Shown here: in pieces, positions 42,675-51,587 of the stretch
How positions within the stretch are numbered: position 1 is the stretch's first letter
How the letters are laid out: each line of letters starts with the position of its first letter
NCBI RefSeq assembly: GCF_003148475.1
Contig: NZ_QGGG01000006.1
Coordinates: 1 to 64,000, forward strand
Length of the DNA stretch: 64,000 bases
Source of the DNA: Pseudaminobacter salicylatoxidans
GTDB lineage: Bacteria; Pseudomonadota; Alphaproteobacteria; Rhizobiales; Rhizobiaceae
Direction of reading: 5' to 3'
Position numbers and translations under genes: made by a program
The notes under the pieces: model-generated
The model's database searches: none
Told to the model about the DNA's origin: nothing
The model's input: the letters and a program-made list of their open reading frames with translations, nothing else

Positions 42675-43457
42675 TCAGCCGCCGAAGATGTCGAAGTCGA
42701 AATATTCCTTCGAAATCTCGTCATACTTGCCGCTGGCGCGGATGCCCTTGATGGCGGCGTTGATCTTGTCCTTCAGCTCGGAGTCTTCCTTGCGCAGGCC
42801 CACGCCGACGCCGGGGCCGAGCACTTCCAGGTCTTCCGCGACGTCGCCCTTCATGTCGCAGCATTCCTTGCCCTGATCGGTGGCGAGGAAATCGTTGAGC
42901 GCGATGGCGTCGGCCTGCACCGCATCGATGCGGCCGGCGGCGAGATCGGCATTGGCCTCGTCCTGGGTCTGGTAGATCTTGATCTCGGACGCGCTGTCAC
43001 CGAAATGTTTCTTGGCGTAGACCTCATGCACGGTCGAAACCTGCACGCCGAGGATCTTGCCTTTCAGCCCTTCGGGGGTGGCGTCGAAGGTCTCGCTCTT
43101 CGGCCCGATGATGCCGGTCGGCGTGTTGTAGTATTTGTCGGAGAAGGCAATGGTCTTCTGGCGCTCGGCCGTGATCGACATGGAAGCGACGATCATGTCG
43201 ATCTTCTTGGTCGTCAACGCCGGAATGATGCCGTCCCACGAGATCGGCGTGATCTCGCATTCGAGCTTGGCCTCACCGCACAGCGCATTTGCGATCCGGA
43301 CTTCCCAGCCGTCCCACTTGCCCGAAGCGTCGGGCGAGGCGAAGGGCGGGTAGGGCTCGGCGGCGATGCCCACCTTCAGCGTGTCGGCCTGTGCGGTCGC
43401 CATGCCGGCAACGCCCAGCAGCAGCGCCGCCGCGGCGATCTTCAAACCTTTCAACAT
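42675..43457 (-). CDS. ABC transporter substrate-binding protein, polar amino acid type
   Basis: A 260-residue periplasmic binding protein. The signal peptide covers about residues 1-25 (IAAAALLLGVAGMATAQA). Signature segments are AEPYPPFASPDASGKWDGWEV and MSITAERQKTIAFSDKYYN, placing it in the lysine/arginine/ornithine-histidine (SBP_bac_3) family. The start at 43457 follows GGGAGAC. It is encoded after the ATPase gene in the operon ATPase - binding protein - permease - permease - Ldh2. Confidence 0.93.
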   Translation of the reverse strand: MLKGLKIAAAALLLGVAGMATAQADTLKVGIAAEPYPPFASPDASGKWDGWEVRIANALCGEAKLECEITPISWDGIIPALTTKKIDMIVASMSITAERQKTIAFSDKYYNTPTGIIGPKSETFDATPEGLKGKILGVQVSTVHEVYAKKHFGDSASEIKIYQTQDEANADLAAGRIDAVQADAIALNDFLATDQGKECCDMKGDVAEDLEVLGPGVGVGLRKEDSELKDKINAAIKGIRASGKYDEISKEYFDFDIFGG

Positions 43458-43510
43458 ATGCAAGTCTCCCGTTTTATCGTTGAGTGTTCCCGTTGTTTCG
43501 TCCGCTTGCA

Positions 43511-44326
43511 TCAGCCGATGTTGCGGATGAATTGTTTGAGGCGCTCCGATTTCGGCGCGCCGAATATCTGTTCGGGCGGTCCCTCTTCCTCGACCTGCCC
43601 GTTGTAGAGATAGATGACGTGGCTCGCGACCTCGCGCGCGAACTTCATTTCGTGGGTGACGAGGATCATGGTGCGGCCCTCGCGCGCCAGATCGCCGATC
43701 ACCTTCAAGACTTCACCCACCAGTTCCGGGTCGAGCGCCGAAGTCGGCTCGTCGAACAGCATGACGCGCGGCTGTATGGCGAGCGCGCGCGCAATCGCCG
43801 CTCGCTGCTGCTGGCCGCCCGACAGGAAGGCCGGGTAGACGTCGCGTTTTTCGGCAAGCCCCACGCGCGCCAGAAGCTTTTCGGCGGTAGCGATCGCTTC
43901 GTCGCGCCTGATGCCCAGCACGTGCACCGGAACCTCGATGACGTTTTCCAAGAGCGTCATGTGGCTCCACAGGTTGAAGCTCTGGAACACCATGCCGAGC
44001 CGCGAGCGGATGCGCTCGATCTGGCGGCGGTCGGCGGGCACGCTGTGGCCGTGCCCATCCTGCTTCAGCCGGATTTCCTCGCCATTGACGCGGATGAGGC
44101 CGCTGGTCGGATTCTCAAGGCAGTTGATGCAGCGCAGAAGGGTGGACTTGCCCGAACCGCTGCCGCCGATGATGGCGACCACGTCGCCGTCGCGCGCCGA
44201 CAGCGACACGCCCTTCAGAACGTGCAGTTCGCCGAATTTCTTGTGCAGGTTTTCGATGTGGATGGCTTCGGCCGCGCCGTTCGGCGCTAGGCCCCGTGCG
44301 ATGCTCGCGGCACCCTCGACGCTCAT
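43511..44326 (-). CDS. Amino-acid ABC transporter ATP-binding protein
   Basis: A 271-residue ATPase with Walker A GGSGSGKSTLLRCIN, signature LSGGQQQRAAIARALA, Walker B VMLFDEPTSALDPE and switch His in VTHEMKFAREV, typical of HisP/GlnQ-type polar amino-acid importers. GGAG stands eight bases before the ATG at 44326. It is the promoter-proximal gene of the leftward operon, opposite the DDAH-like gene. Confidence 0.95.
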   Translation of the reverse strand: MSVEGAASIARGLAPNGAAEAIHIENLHKKFGELHVLKGVSLSARDGDVVAIIGGSGSGKSTLLRCINCLENPTSGLIRVNGEEIRLKQDGHGHSVPADRRQIERIRSRLGMVFQSFNLWSHMTLLENVIEVPVHVLGIRRDEAIATAEKLLARVGLAEKRDVYPAFLSGGQQQRAAIARALAIQPRVMLFDEPTSALDPELVGEVLKVIGDLAREGRTMILVTHEMKFAREVASHVIYLYNGQVEEEGPPEQIFGAPKSERLKQFIRNIG

Positions 44327-44460
44327 CGGCGACGCTCCGCGTGGCGCCTGGCGATCCATCGGATGCTTGTGCTGCTACTCATCATACGTCACGAAACCCT
44401 GCCCTGATGCCAGCATGGACCTACTGGCGCAAGCCCGTCAATCCCCGTTCATTACGGCAC

Positions 44461-44488
44461 TTGCGGCGTTGTTATGCAAGTGTATAAG
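44461..44488 (+). promoter_or_regulatory. Promoter with overlapping palindromic operator, divergent region
   Basis: TTGCGG (44461) and TATAAG (44483), 16 bases apart, form a plausible rightward promoter. The palindrome TTATGCA-AG-TGTATAA (44472-44487, 6 of 7 arms match) covers the -10. It lies between the leftward ABC operon and the rightward DDAH-TetR-decarboxylase operon, so the TetR-type protein is the natural candidate to bind it. Confidence 0.55.
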
Positions 44489-44536
44489 TAGCGGCATGTG
44501 AAATTTTGATCGCTTTTTTCAGCGAAGGAGGCGCCC

Positions 44537-45409
44537 GTGAATGCATTCGGCTCCCAGTCCATGGCCGCCCCGCTGCGGCGGGTCCTGATGCGTTCCGCAA
44601 CGAACTCCATGCGCGACGCCGACAGGGCCGCGTGGCACTATGGCCCCGGTTTCGACCCCTCGCGCGCGGCCATGCAGCATGCTGCCTTCGCCGATCTTGT
44701 CGCGGCTTCGGGTGCGACGGTCGAATGGGTTGGAGACCGCGAGGATGGCCTTTCGGATTCGGTGTTCACGCACGACCCGTCGCTGATGACCGATCACGGC
44801 GCGCTGATCCTGTCGATGGGCAAGGATCTGCGCAAGGCCGAGCCCGCGCTGCATGAGGCCACCTATCGGCGGCTCGGCATTCCCATTCTCGGACGTGTCG
44901 AGGCGCCTGGGCAAGTGGAGGGCGGGGACTGCGTCTGGGTAGACAAGCACACGCTGGCCGTCGGGCGCGGCGTGCGCACCAATCAGGAAGGCATTCAGCA
45001 GCTTGCCAACATCCTCGGGCCTCATGGCGTGCTGGTCTATGGCTTCGATCTGCCGCTGTGGCAGGGCGAGGAAGCCTGCCTGCATCTGATGTCGGTGATC
45101 AGTCCGCTGGCGGACGATCTGGCGCTGGTCCATGCGCCGTTGCTGCCTGCGGCCTTCTACCAGATGCTGTGCGGCCGGGGAATCACGCTGGTTCATGGAG
45201 ATGCCGACGAGTTTCATGCCTCCAACGGCCTCAGTCTCAACGTGCTGCCGACCGCCCCGCGCGAAGTGATCGCGGTGGCCGGCTTCCCGAAGACCCAGGC
45301 CGCGATGGAAGCGGCCGGCTGCGTGGTCAGGACCTTCGAGGCCGATGCGCTGTGCATCGCCTGCGAGGGTGGCCCCACCTGCCTGACCCGGCCGATTCTG
45401 CGGCAATGA
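44537..45409 (+). CDS. DDAH/amidinotransferase-superfamily hydrolase
   Basis: A 290-residue protein of the guanidine-modifying superfamily. Visible are the substrate loop VEGGDCVWVD (residues 128-136), the segment GRGVRTNQEG, the catalytic His183 (EACLHLMSV) and the nucleophile Cys282 (EGGPTCLTRPI). Relatives hydrolyse dimethylarginine or arginine to citrulline, or transfer amidino groups. The GTG start follows AAGGAGGCGCCC. The stop codon overlaps the TetR-type start by four bases (ATGA). The substrate is probably a guanidino amino acid imported by the divergent ABC system. Confidence 0.88.
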   Translation: MNAFGSQSMAAPLRRVLMRSATNSMRDADRAAWHYGPGFDPSRAAMQHAAFADLVAASGATVEWVGDREDGLSDSVFTHDPSLMTDHGALILSMGKDLRKAEPALHEATYRRLGIPILGRVEAPGQVEGGDCVWVDKHTLAVGRGVRTNQEGIQQLANILGPHGVLVYGFDLPLWQGEEACLHLMSVISPLADDLALVHAPLLPAAFYQMLCGRGITLVHGDADEFHASNGLSLNVLPTAPREVIAVAGFPKTQAAMEAAGCVVRTFEADALCIACEGGPTCLTRPILRQ

Positions 45410-46053
45410 CCGTATCTTCCCGCCGCAAGTTTCGCCGTGAGGGCGAGGGGCGGCGGCGCCAGGACCTGATCGAGGCGACGCTGGATTGCGTTGCCGAGAA
45501 GGGTTTGCAGGGCGCCACCGTGCGTGCCATTGCGCTGCGCGCCGGCGTGACCGGCGGGCTTATCCGGCACTATTTCCCCGGCAAGGAAGAGCTGTTGCAG
45601 GCGGCCTATGCCACCATCGTCGGGCGCATGACCGAGCAGGCCAAGGCCGCCCTTGCCATGGAGGGCGCGGGGCCGCGCCGCCGGCTTGCCGCCTTCGTGG
45701 CCGCCAATCTCGGGCCGCCGGTGGTGGACACGCGCGTGTTTTCGCTCTGGGCGGGCTTCATCGGCCGGGCGCATTCCGATCCGGCCCTGTCGGTCGCGCA
45801 TCGCGAAGGCTATCTCGGCTTTCGCAACGAGGTCGAGGCGCTGGTGGCCGAGGTGCTCGAAGCCGAGGGCCGTGTGGCCGGCAAGGCCGAGCTGCGCCGC
45901 CATGCCATCGCCATCAACGGCATCATTGATGGGCTGTGGATCGAGGGTTGCCTGGCCAGCGACATTTTCGAGCCGGGAGAACTTGCCGATATCGGCATCG
46001 CCACGGTCGAGGCGCAGCTCGGCCTGAATTTACGTGAGGAGGAAAAGACATGA
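45406..46053 (+). CDS. TetR-family transcriptional regulator
   Basis: A 215-residue regulator with an N-terminal HTH (GATVRAIALRAGVTGGLIRHYF) like that of BetI and a C-terminal ligand-binding helical domain (AINGIIDGLWIEGCLA). It starts inside the DDAH-like stop codon and its own end overlaps the decarboxylase start (ATGA), so all three genes form one coupled operon. It likely controls the divergent promoter region at 44327-44536. Confidence 0.92.
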   Translation: MTVSSRRKFRREGEGRRRQDLIEATLDCVAEKGLQGATVRAIALRAGVTGGLIRHYFPGKEELLQAAYATIVGRMTEQAKAALAMEGAGPRRRLAAFVAANLGPPVVDTRVFSLWAGFIGRAHSDPALSVAHREGYLGFRNEVEALVAEVLEAEGRVAGKAELRRHAIAINGIIDGLWIEGCLASDIFEPGELADIGIATVEAQLGLNLREEEKT

Positions 46054-47639
46054 CCACCGTGGGGGAGGCGCTGATCTCGTTGCTCGAGGCGCATGGGGTC
46101 GATACCGTTTTCGGCATTCCGGGCGTTCATACCGTTGAGCTTTATCGCGGGCTGGCGGGATCGAATATCCGCCATGTAACGCCCCGCCACGAACAGGGCG
46201 CGGGCTTCATGGCCGACGGCTATGCGCGGGTGACGGGAAAGCCGGGCGTCGCTTTCGTCATCACCGGGCCGGGGCTCACCAACACGCTGACGGCGATGGG
46301 GCAGGCAAGGGCCGATTCCATCCCCATGCTGGTGATTTCCGGCGTCAACGCCATGCCGACGCTGGGCAAGGGGCTGGGCTTCCTGCACGAACTGCCCGAC
46401 CAGCGCGGTATGATGGAAAAGGTTGCGCTGTTCTCGCAGCGCATCGAGCATGGCCACGAACTGCCCGAAGTACTGGCGCGCGCCTTTGCGCTGTTCGCCT
46501 CGGTTCGTCCGGGGCCGGTGCATATCGAGATTCCGACCGACATCATGGGCAAGGCCGTCGAAGGGCTTGCGCCGCATCCGGTCGAGGCCACGGCACCGCA
46601 GGCCGATCCTGCCACTTTGGCCGAAGCGGCACGCATGGCCGGCGCGGCCCGGCGTCCGCTCATCCTTGCCGGTGGCGGTGCCAAGATGGCGGAAGCGCCG
46701 TTGCGCAGGCTCGCCGAGCTCATCGATGCGCCTGTGGTTGAAACCGCCAATGCGCGCGGACTTCTGCATAAGCACCCGCTTGGCGTGCCGGCAAGCCCCA
46801 GCCTGAAGGCGGTAAGGGCGCTGATGGCCGAGGCCGATCTGGTGATCGCCGCCGGTACCGAATTCGGCCCGACCGACTACGATATGTACGGCGACGGCGG
46901 TTTCGTGAAGCCGGATAACCTCATCCGCATCGACATCGACGGCAAGCAGATCGGCCGGCATCCGGCCACGCTGGGCGTCCGCGCCGATTGCGGTTCGACG
47001 CTGGCGGGAATGGCGGACCTGCTTGCCGCCGCGCGCCGCAACGCCTCCGAGGAAGGTTGGGGTGCGGCACGGGCCGGGAAGGCACGCGACGAGGCGCTAG
47101 AGGAAATCGGCCCAGTCCTGCGCGGTCAGGTCGAGGCGGTGGAGATGATCCGCGACGCGCTGCCGGGCGCGATCATCGTGGGCGATTCCACGCAGCCCAT
47201 CTATGCGGCCAATCTCTATTACGATCACGACCGCCCGTCGGGCTGGTTCAACGCCGCCACCGGTTTCGGCGCGCTGGGTTTCGGCCCGCCCGCGGCCATC
47301 GGTGCCGCGCTTGCCGTGCCGGATGCGCCGGTCGTCTGCCTGTCGGGCGATGGCGGCTTCCAGTTCACCCTGCCGGAACTGGGCGCGGCCCTCGATGCCG
47401 ATGCCCCGGTCATCTTCGTGGTGTGGAACAATCGCGGCTACCGCGAAATCGAAACCTCGATGCGCGATGTCGGCGTCGAACCGGTCGGCGTGTCGCCCGC
47501 TCCGCCGGATTTCTGCAAGCTCGCCGAGGCCTACGGCATGACGGCCGAAAAGCTGGAGGCGCTCTCCGATCTTCCCGAAACGCTGAAGCGGGCGCGGGAA
47601 ACGGGCAGAGCGTGTCTGATAGAGATTACGGTGGAGTAG
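46050..47639 (+). CDS. Thiamine diphosphate-dependent 2-oxo acid decarboxylase (AruI-like)
   Basis: A 529-residue enzyme of the acetolactate synthase/benzoylformate decarboxylase superfamily. Catalytic Glu48 is in PRHEQGAGFMADGYARV, and the ThDP/Mg motif is GDGGFQFTLPEL followed by VVWNNRGYRE. The sequence type resembles 5-guanidino-2-oxopentanoate decarboxylases (AruI) of the arginine transaminase pathway, which make 4-guanidinobutanal and CO2. The neighbouring guanidine-modifying hydrolase and amino-acid transporter support that reading. Domain order (Pyr, central, PP) and length are complete. Substrate remains inferred. Confidence 0.85.
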   Translation: MTTVGEALISLLEAHGVDTVFGIPGVHTVELYRGLAGSNIRHVTPRHEQGAGFMADGYARVTGKPGVAFVITGPGLTNTLTAMGQARADSIPMLVISGVNAMPTLGKGLGFLHELPDQRGMMEKVALFSQRIEHGHELPEVLARAFALFASVRPGPVHIEIPTDIMGKAVEGLAPHPVEATAPQADPATLAEAARMAGAARRPLILAGGGAKMAEAPLRRLAELIDAPVVETANARGLLHKHPLGVPASPSLKAVRALMAEADLVIAAGTEFGPTDYDMYGDGGFVKPDNLIRIDIDGKQIGRHPATLGVRADCGSTLAGMADLLAAARRNASEEGWGAARAGKARDEALEEIGPVLRGQVEAVEMIRDALPGAIIVGDSTQPIYAANLYYDHDRPSGWFNAATGFGALGFGPPAAIGAALAVPDAPVVCLSGDGGFQFTLPELGAALDADAPVIFVVWNNRGYREIETSMRDVGVEPVGVSPAPPDFCKLAEAYGMTAEKLEALSDLPETLKRARETGRACLIEITVE

Positions 47640-47662
47640 GGGGCGGCGAATACGCCCGATCG

Positions 47663-47787
47663 GGTACCCCCACTCCTGACCCCTCCCCACAAAGCGGAGG
47701 GGTACCTTGCTGCGCGCCCGCCAACGCCAACCCCAACTCGTGGGTGCGAATGGCGATGAAGTCATATCCTCCCCTCGTGGCGAGGGG
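47663..47787. repeat. CCTCCCC/GGGGAGG hairpin-type intergenic repeat
   Basis: CCCCTCC (47680) pairs with GGAGGGG (47696), with an outer GGTACCCC/GGGGTACC pair at 47663/47699; a second stem CCCCTCG-TGG-CGAGGGG lies at 47771-47787. It occupies the gap between the decarboxylase and the convergent MFS gene, resembling the element at 7064-7083 and typical rhizobial intergenic repeats. Confidence 0.55.
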
Positions 47788-47846
47788 CGGGGGTATGGCC
47801 GGTCAACCTGTTCCAAAGCCTTGCCGTCGAAGCTGGCTTGAGCCCC

Positions 47847-49496
47847 TCAATGATGCAGGTCGATGATCGGCTTGGGCTGCACCAGTTCCACCGACCAGTC
47901 GGTCGGCCGCTCGATCATGCGGTGTACGCGCGGCGGCTCGGTGCCGCTGTGCAGCTTGCGGATGCGCTCGCTGATGAAGGCGTCGGCATGGGTCATGCGC
48001 TGGTTGTGGCGTATATATTCCACCCAGGTCGGCGTGTGGTAGGTTTCCATCCACAATTCCGGGTTCTCCATGTCGCGTGACAATGTCCATTGCCGCGCGC
48101 CGTCGCGGCGGCGGATGCGCCGGCGCTCCGCCATCACGTCGAGGAATGCCGAAACGTCTTCCTCGCGGATGGTGTATTCGATCATGATGGTGATCGGGCC
48201 GCTGCGCGGTTTCACGTCCAGCGCCAGATGGGGTTCCTTCCAGCGGTTGAGCGGGTCGAGATTGAGCGCGGTCTGCTCCGGCAGGGTGAACCATTTGAGC
48301 CCGAGTGCCGCGCCTGCGATCATCAGGGCCGCCGAGATCAAAAGCGCCTGTCCCGGGCCATATTCCTCGGCCACGAGGCCCCATATCCAGCTTCCCAGCG
48401 CCATGCCGCCGAAGGTCGCCGTCTGGTAAATGGAAAGCGCGCGGCCCACCACCCAGCGCGGAGTGGACATCTGCACGGTGACGTTGAACAGCGACAGCGA
48501 AATCACCCAGCTTGCGCCGCCGATCAGCAGCGCCGTGCAGGTCAGCCATGACATGGTGCTGACGCCGGCAATGGCCGCGCAGGCCGCGAAGCCGACGAAG
48601 CCCAGCCGCACGATCCATTCGGTGGTCAGCACCTGCCGCAGCCGTGCGCTGATCAATGCCCCGCCGACCGCGCCGATGCCGAAGGCGCCGAACAGCACAC
48701 CGTAGAGCAGCGGGCCGCCCTGCACGATGTCGCGCGCCACCAGCGGCAGCATCGCCATCATCGAAATGGCGGTGAAGCCGAACACGAAGCTGCGTAAAAG
48801 CACCTTTTCGATGTTGGGCGACATGGCCACGTAGCGCAGCCCCGCCGTCATGGCGATGCCGATGGTCTCGCGCGGCAGGGTGTTCTGCGTTTCCGGCGTT
48901 TTCCAGCGCAAAAGCACGAAGATCAGCGCGAAATAGCTGACCGTGTTGACAGCGAAGGCCGCCGCCGCCCCCGCTGCCGCCACGATGACGCCGCCGATAG
49001 CCGGACCGACCGAGCGGGTCAGGTTGAAGCCCATGCTGTTGAGCGCCACCGCCGCCGGCAGGTCCGAACGCGGCACCATGTCGCCCACCGAGGCCTGCCA
49101 TGAAGGGCTGTTCAGCGCGCTGCCGCAGCCGATCAGGAAGGTGAAGGTCAAAAGCAGCCAGGGCGTCATGACGCCGAGATAGGAGGTGAATGTCAGCACC
49201 ACCGAAACCGCCAGCATGAAGCACTGCGCCGTAAGCATCACCTTGCGCCGGTTGAAGCTGTCGGCGATGGCGCCCGAGGCGAGTGAAAACAGCATGATGG
49301 GCAGGGCGGTGGAAGCCTGCACCAGCGCCACCATGTCCACAGAGTTGGAAATGGCAGTCATCATCCAGGCCGCGGCGACGCTCTGGATCAGGCCGCCGAA
49401 ATTCGATGCCAGGCTCGCGGTCCATACGGAGCGGAAGATGCGGTGCTTGAAAGGGGCCAGTGGTGAAGTGCGCTCGATCGCGGCGTGATTTTTCAT
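47847..49496 (-). CDS. MFS transporter (EntS-like) with C-terminal extra domain
   Basis: A 549-residue protein: 12 membrane helices (about residues 15-415) of the MFS_3/EntS type (SLASGAIADSFNRRKVML), then a soluble domain of about 130 residues (MIEYTIREEDVSAFLDVMAE; LSRDMENPELWMETYHTPTW) that looks like an antibiotic-biosynthesis-monooxygenase-type ferredoxin-like fold. EntS-type carriers export siderophores or other small molecules; no siderophore gene is near. No Fur box was found upstream. The extra domain has no known catalytic role in this setting. Confidence 0.9.
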   Translation of the reverse strand: MKNHAAIERTSPLAPFKHRIFRSVWTASLASNFGGLIQSVAAAWMMTAISNSVDMVALVQASTALPIMLFSLASGAIADSFNRRKVMLTAQCFMLAVSVVLTFTSYLGVMTPWLLLTFTFLIGCGSALNSPSWQASVGDMVPRSDLPAAVALNSMGFNLTRSVGPAIGGVIVAAAGAAAAFAVNTVSYFALIFVLLRWKTPETQNTLPRETIGIAMTAGLRYVAMSPNIEKVLLRSFVFGFTAISMMAMLPLVARDIVQGGPLLYGVLFGAFGIGAVGGALISARLRQVLTTEWIVRLGFVGFAACAAIAGVSTMSWLTCTALLIGGASWVISLSLFNVTVQMSTPRWVVGRALSIYQTATFGGMALGSWIWGLVAEEYGPGQALLISAALMIAGAALGLKWFTLPEQTALNLDPLNRWKEPHLALDVKPRSGPITIMIEYTIREEDVSAFLDVMAERRRIRRRDGARQWTLSRDMENPELWMETYHTPTWVEYIRHNQRMTHADAFISERIRKLHSGTEPPRVHRMIERPTDWSVELVQPKPIIDLHH

Positions 49497-49624
49497 TTTG
49501 TCCGGCGGGCCACCCTGTCAGATCGCGGCGATTGTCGATCACGTGAGTCGGTCGGTTTTATGTCAGCCTAGAGCAATGTTTGCCGGGATGGAATTTCGTT
49601 CCGTGCTTTCCGCTTCTGGCCCAA

Positions 49625-49656
49625 ACAAAAACCCCGCCGGATCGCTCCGGCGGGGT
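49625..49656 (-). terminator. Rho-independent terminator of rpsA
   Basis: On the coding strand ACCCCGCCGGA pairs with TCCGGCGGGGT around a GCGA loop (49631-49656 on the plus strand) and is followed by a T-run (plus-strand AAAAA at 49626-49630). It begins 30 bases after the rpsA stop. Confidence 0.92.
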
Positions 49657-49686
49657 CGCTGTGTGCTTGCAGTGCAAGACAGACGA

Positions 49687-51390
49687 TCAGTCTTCCTTGC
49701 TCTGCTTCTTGAGGGCCGCGCCCAGGATGTCGCCGAGCGAAGCGCCGGAGTCGGTCGAGCCGTACTGTGCGACTGCTTCCTTCTCTTCGGCAATTTCCAG
49801 CGCCTTGATGGAGACCTGCAGCTTGCGGGTCTTCTTGTCGAAGGCGATGACGCGGGCGTCCACCTTCTGGCCGACGGTGAAGCGCTCGGGGCGCTGCTCG
49901 TCGCGGTCGCGCGACAGGTCGGAACGCTTGATGAAGGTCTCGATGTCGTGGTCCACCAGACGCACGTCGATGCCGCCATCCTTGATGCCGGTCACTTCGC
50001 AGGTCACGACGGCGTTCTTGCGCAGTTCGCCCGAAGAGGCGGCCTCGCCGACGGCGTCACGCGAAAGCTGCTTGATGCCGAGCGAGATGCGCTCCTTGTC
50101 GATGTCCACGTCGAGAACCTGAGCCTTGACCACGTCGCCGCGGTTGTACTCTTCGATGACCTGCTCGCCCGGACGGTTCCAGTCGAGGTCGGACAGGTGC
50201 ACCATGCCGTCCACGTCGCCTTCCAGGCCGATGAACAGGCCGAACTCGGTCTTGTTCTTGACCTCGCCCTCGACGGTCGAGCCGGTCGGGTGGTTGCGGG
50301 CGAAGGCTTCCCACGGGTTTTCCAGCGTCTGCTTGAGACCCAGCGAGATGCGGCGCTTGGCCGGATCGACTTCCAGCACGACCACATCGACTTCCTGCGA
50401 GGTCGAGAGGATCTTGCCGGGGTGCACGTTCTTCTTCGTCCACGACATTTCCGAAACGTGGATCAGGCCCTCGATGCCCGGCTCCAGCTCGACGAACGCG
50501 CCGTAGTCGGTGATGTTGGTGACCGTGCCGGTGATCTTCTTGCCGAGCGGGAACTTGGTGCCGATGTCGGACCACGGATCGCTCTCGAGCTGCTTCATGC
50601 CCAGCGAGATGCGGTGCGTCTCCTGGTTGATGCGGATGATCTGCACCTTGACCGTCTGACCGATGTTGAGGATTTCGGTCGGATGGTTGACACGGCGCCA
50701 GGCCATGTCGGTGACATGCAGCAGGCCGTCGATGCCGCCGAGGTCAACGAAGGCACCGTAGTCGGTGATGTTCTTGACCACGCCCTCGACCACCTGGCCT
50801 TCCTCGAGGTTCTGCACGATTTCCGAACGCTGTTCGGCGCGCGACTCTTCCAGAACCGTGCGGCGCGAGACGACGATGTTGCCGCGGCGCTTGTCCATCT
50901 TGAGGATTTCGAAGGGCTGCGGGTTGTGCATGAGCGGGGTGACGTCGCGGATCGGACGGATGTCGACCTGCGAACGCGGCAGGAAGGCAACGGCGCCGTC
51001 CAGATCGACGGTGAAGCCGCCCTTGACCTGATTGAAGATGACGCCTTCGACGCGCTCACCCTTGCTGAACTTCTCTTCGAGCTTGACCCAGCTCTCCTCG
51101 CGGCGGGCCTTGTCGCGCGACAGCATGGCTTCGCCCAGCGCGTTTTCGATGCGCTCGACATAGACCTCGACGGTGTCGCCGACCTTCAGCGTGCCGTCCT
51201 TGGCCTTGGCGCCGAATTCCTTCAGCGGGACGCGGCCTTCGACCTTCAGGCCGACGTCGATGATGGCCATGTCCTTCTCGATCGCGGTGATGAAGCCGCG
51301 AACGACCTGGCCTTCGCCCGAATGACCATCCGCGAAGGATTCTTCGAGCATGCTCGCGAAATCGTCGCGAGTGGGAGTTGCTTCTGACAT
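49687..51390 (-). CDS. rpsA: 30S ribosomal protein S1
   Basis: A 567-residue protein with six S1 repeats, the strongest being GVVKNITDYGAFVDLGGIDG, GTVTNITDYGAFVELEPGIE and GEVKNKTEFGLFIGLEGDVD. S1 brings mRNA to the ribosome and unfolds structured leaders. The ATG at 51390 follows AGGAGATCAT; an upstream in-frame extension to 51564 has no coding character. It is the last gene of aroA-cmk-rpsA and ends at a strong terminator. Confidence 0.98.
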   Translation of the reverse strand: MSEATPTRDDFASMLEESFADGHSGEGQVVRGFITAIEKDMAIIDVGLKVEGRVPLKEFGAKAKDGTLKVGDTVEVYVERIENALGEAMLSRDKARREESWVKLEEKFSKGERVEGVIFNQVKGGFTVDLDGAVAFLPRSQVDIRPIRDVTPLMHNPQPFEILKMDKRRGNIVVSRRTVLEESRAEQRSEIVQNLEEGQVVEGVVKNITDYGAFVDLGGIDGLLHVTDMAWRRVNHPTEILNIGQTVKVQIIRINQETHRISLGMKQLESDPWSDIGTKFPLGKKITGTVTNITDYGAFVELEPGIEGLIHVSEMSWTKKNVHPGKILSTSQEVDVVVLEVDPAKRRISLGLKQTLENPWEAFARNHPTGSTVEGEVKNKTEFGLFIGLEGDVDGMVHLSDLDWNRPGEQVIEEYNRGDVVKAQVLDVDIDKERISLGIKQLSRDAVGEAASSGELRKNAVVTCEVTGIKDGGIDVRLVDHDIETFIKRSDLSRDRDEQRPERFTVGQKVDARVIAFDKKTRKLQVSIKALEIAEEKEAVAQYGSTDSGASLGDILGAALKKQSKED

Positions 51391-51587
51391 ATGATCTCCT
51401 GGAGTGTCCCGCTGTGCAGGGACTGGCGCCGTGGGTTCGTGTTGCGTTGGCCTCCCTGCGTTCCGGGCTTTTGAGCCCTGTTGCCGCCTGTGGCGGTCTA
51501 TCGGCGCATGGAATGCTGGCAGGCCGGTTCTTGTCCGATATGGAGGTTTTCGCGGCTTCCGCAAGGGAAGGATCGTGAAATTCCGGC

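Noticed and set aside
49498-51387. 629-codon open frame opposite rpsA
   Set aside because: Antisense to rpsA; its repeated look merely mirrors the six S1 repeats.
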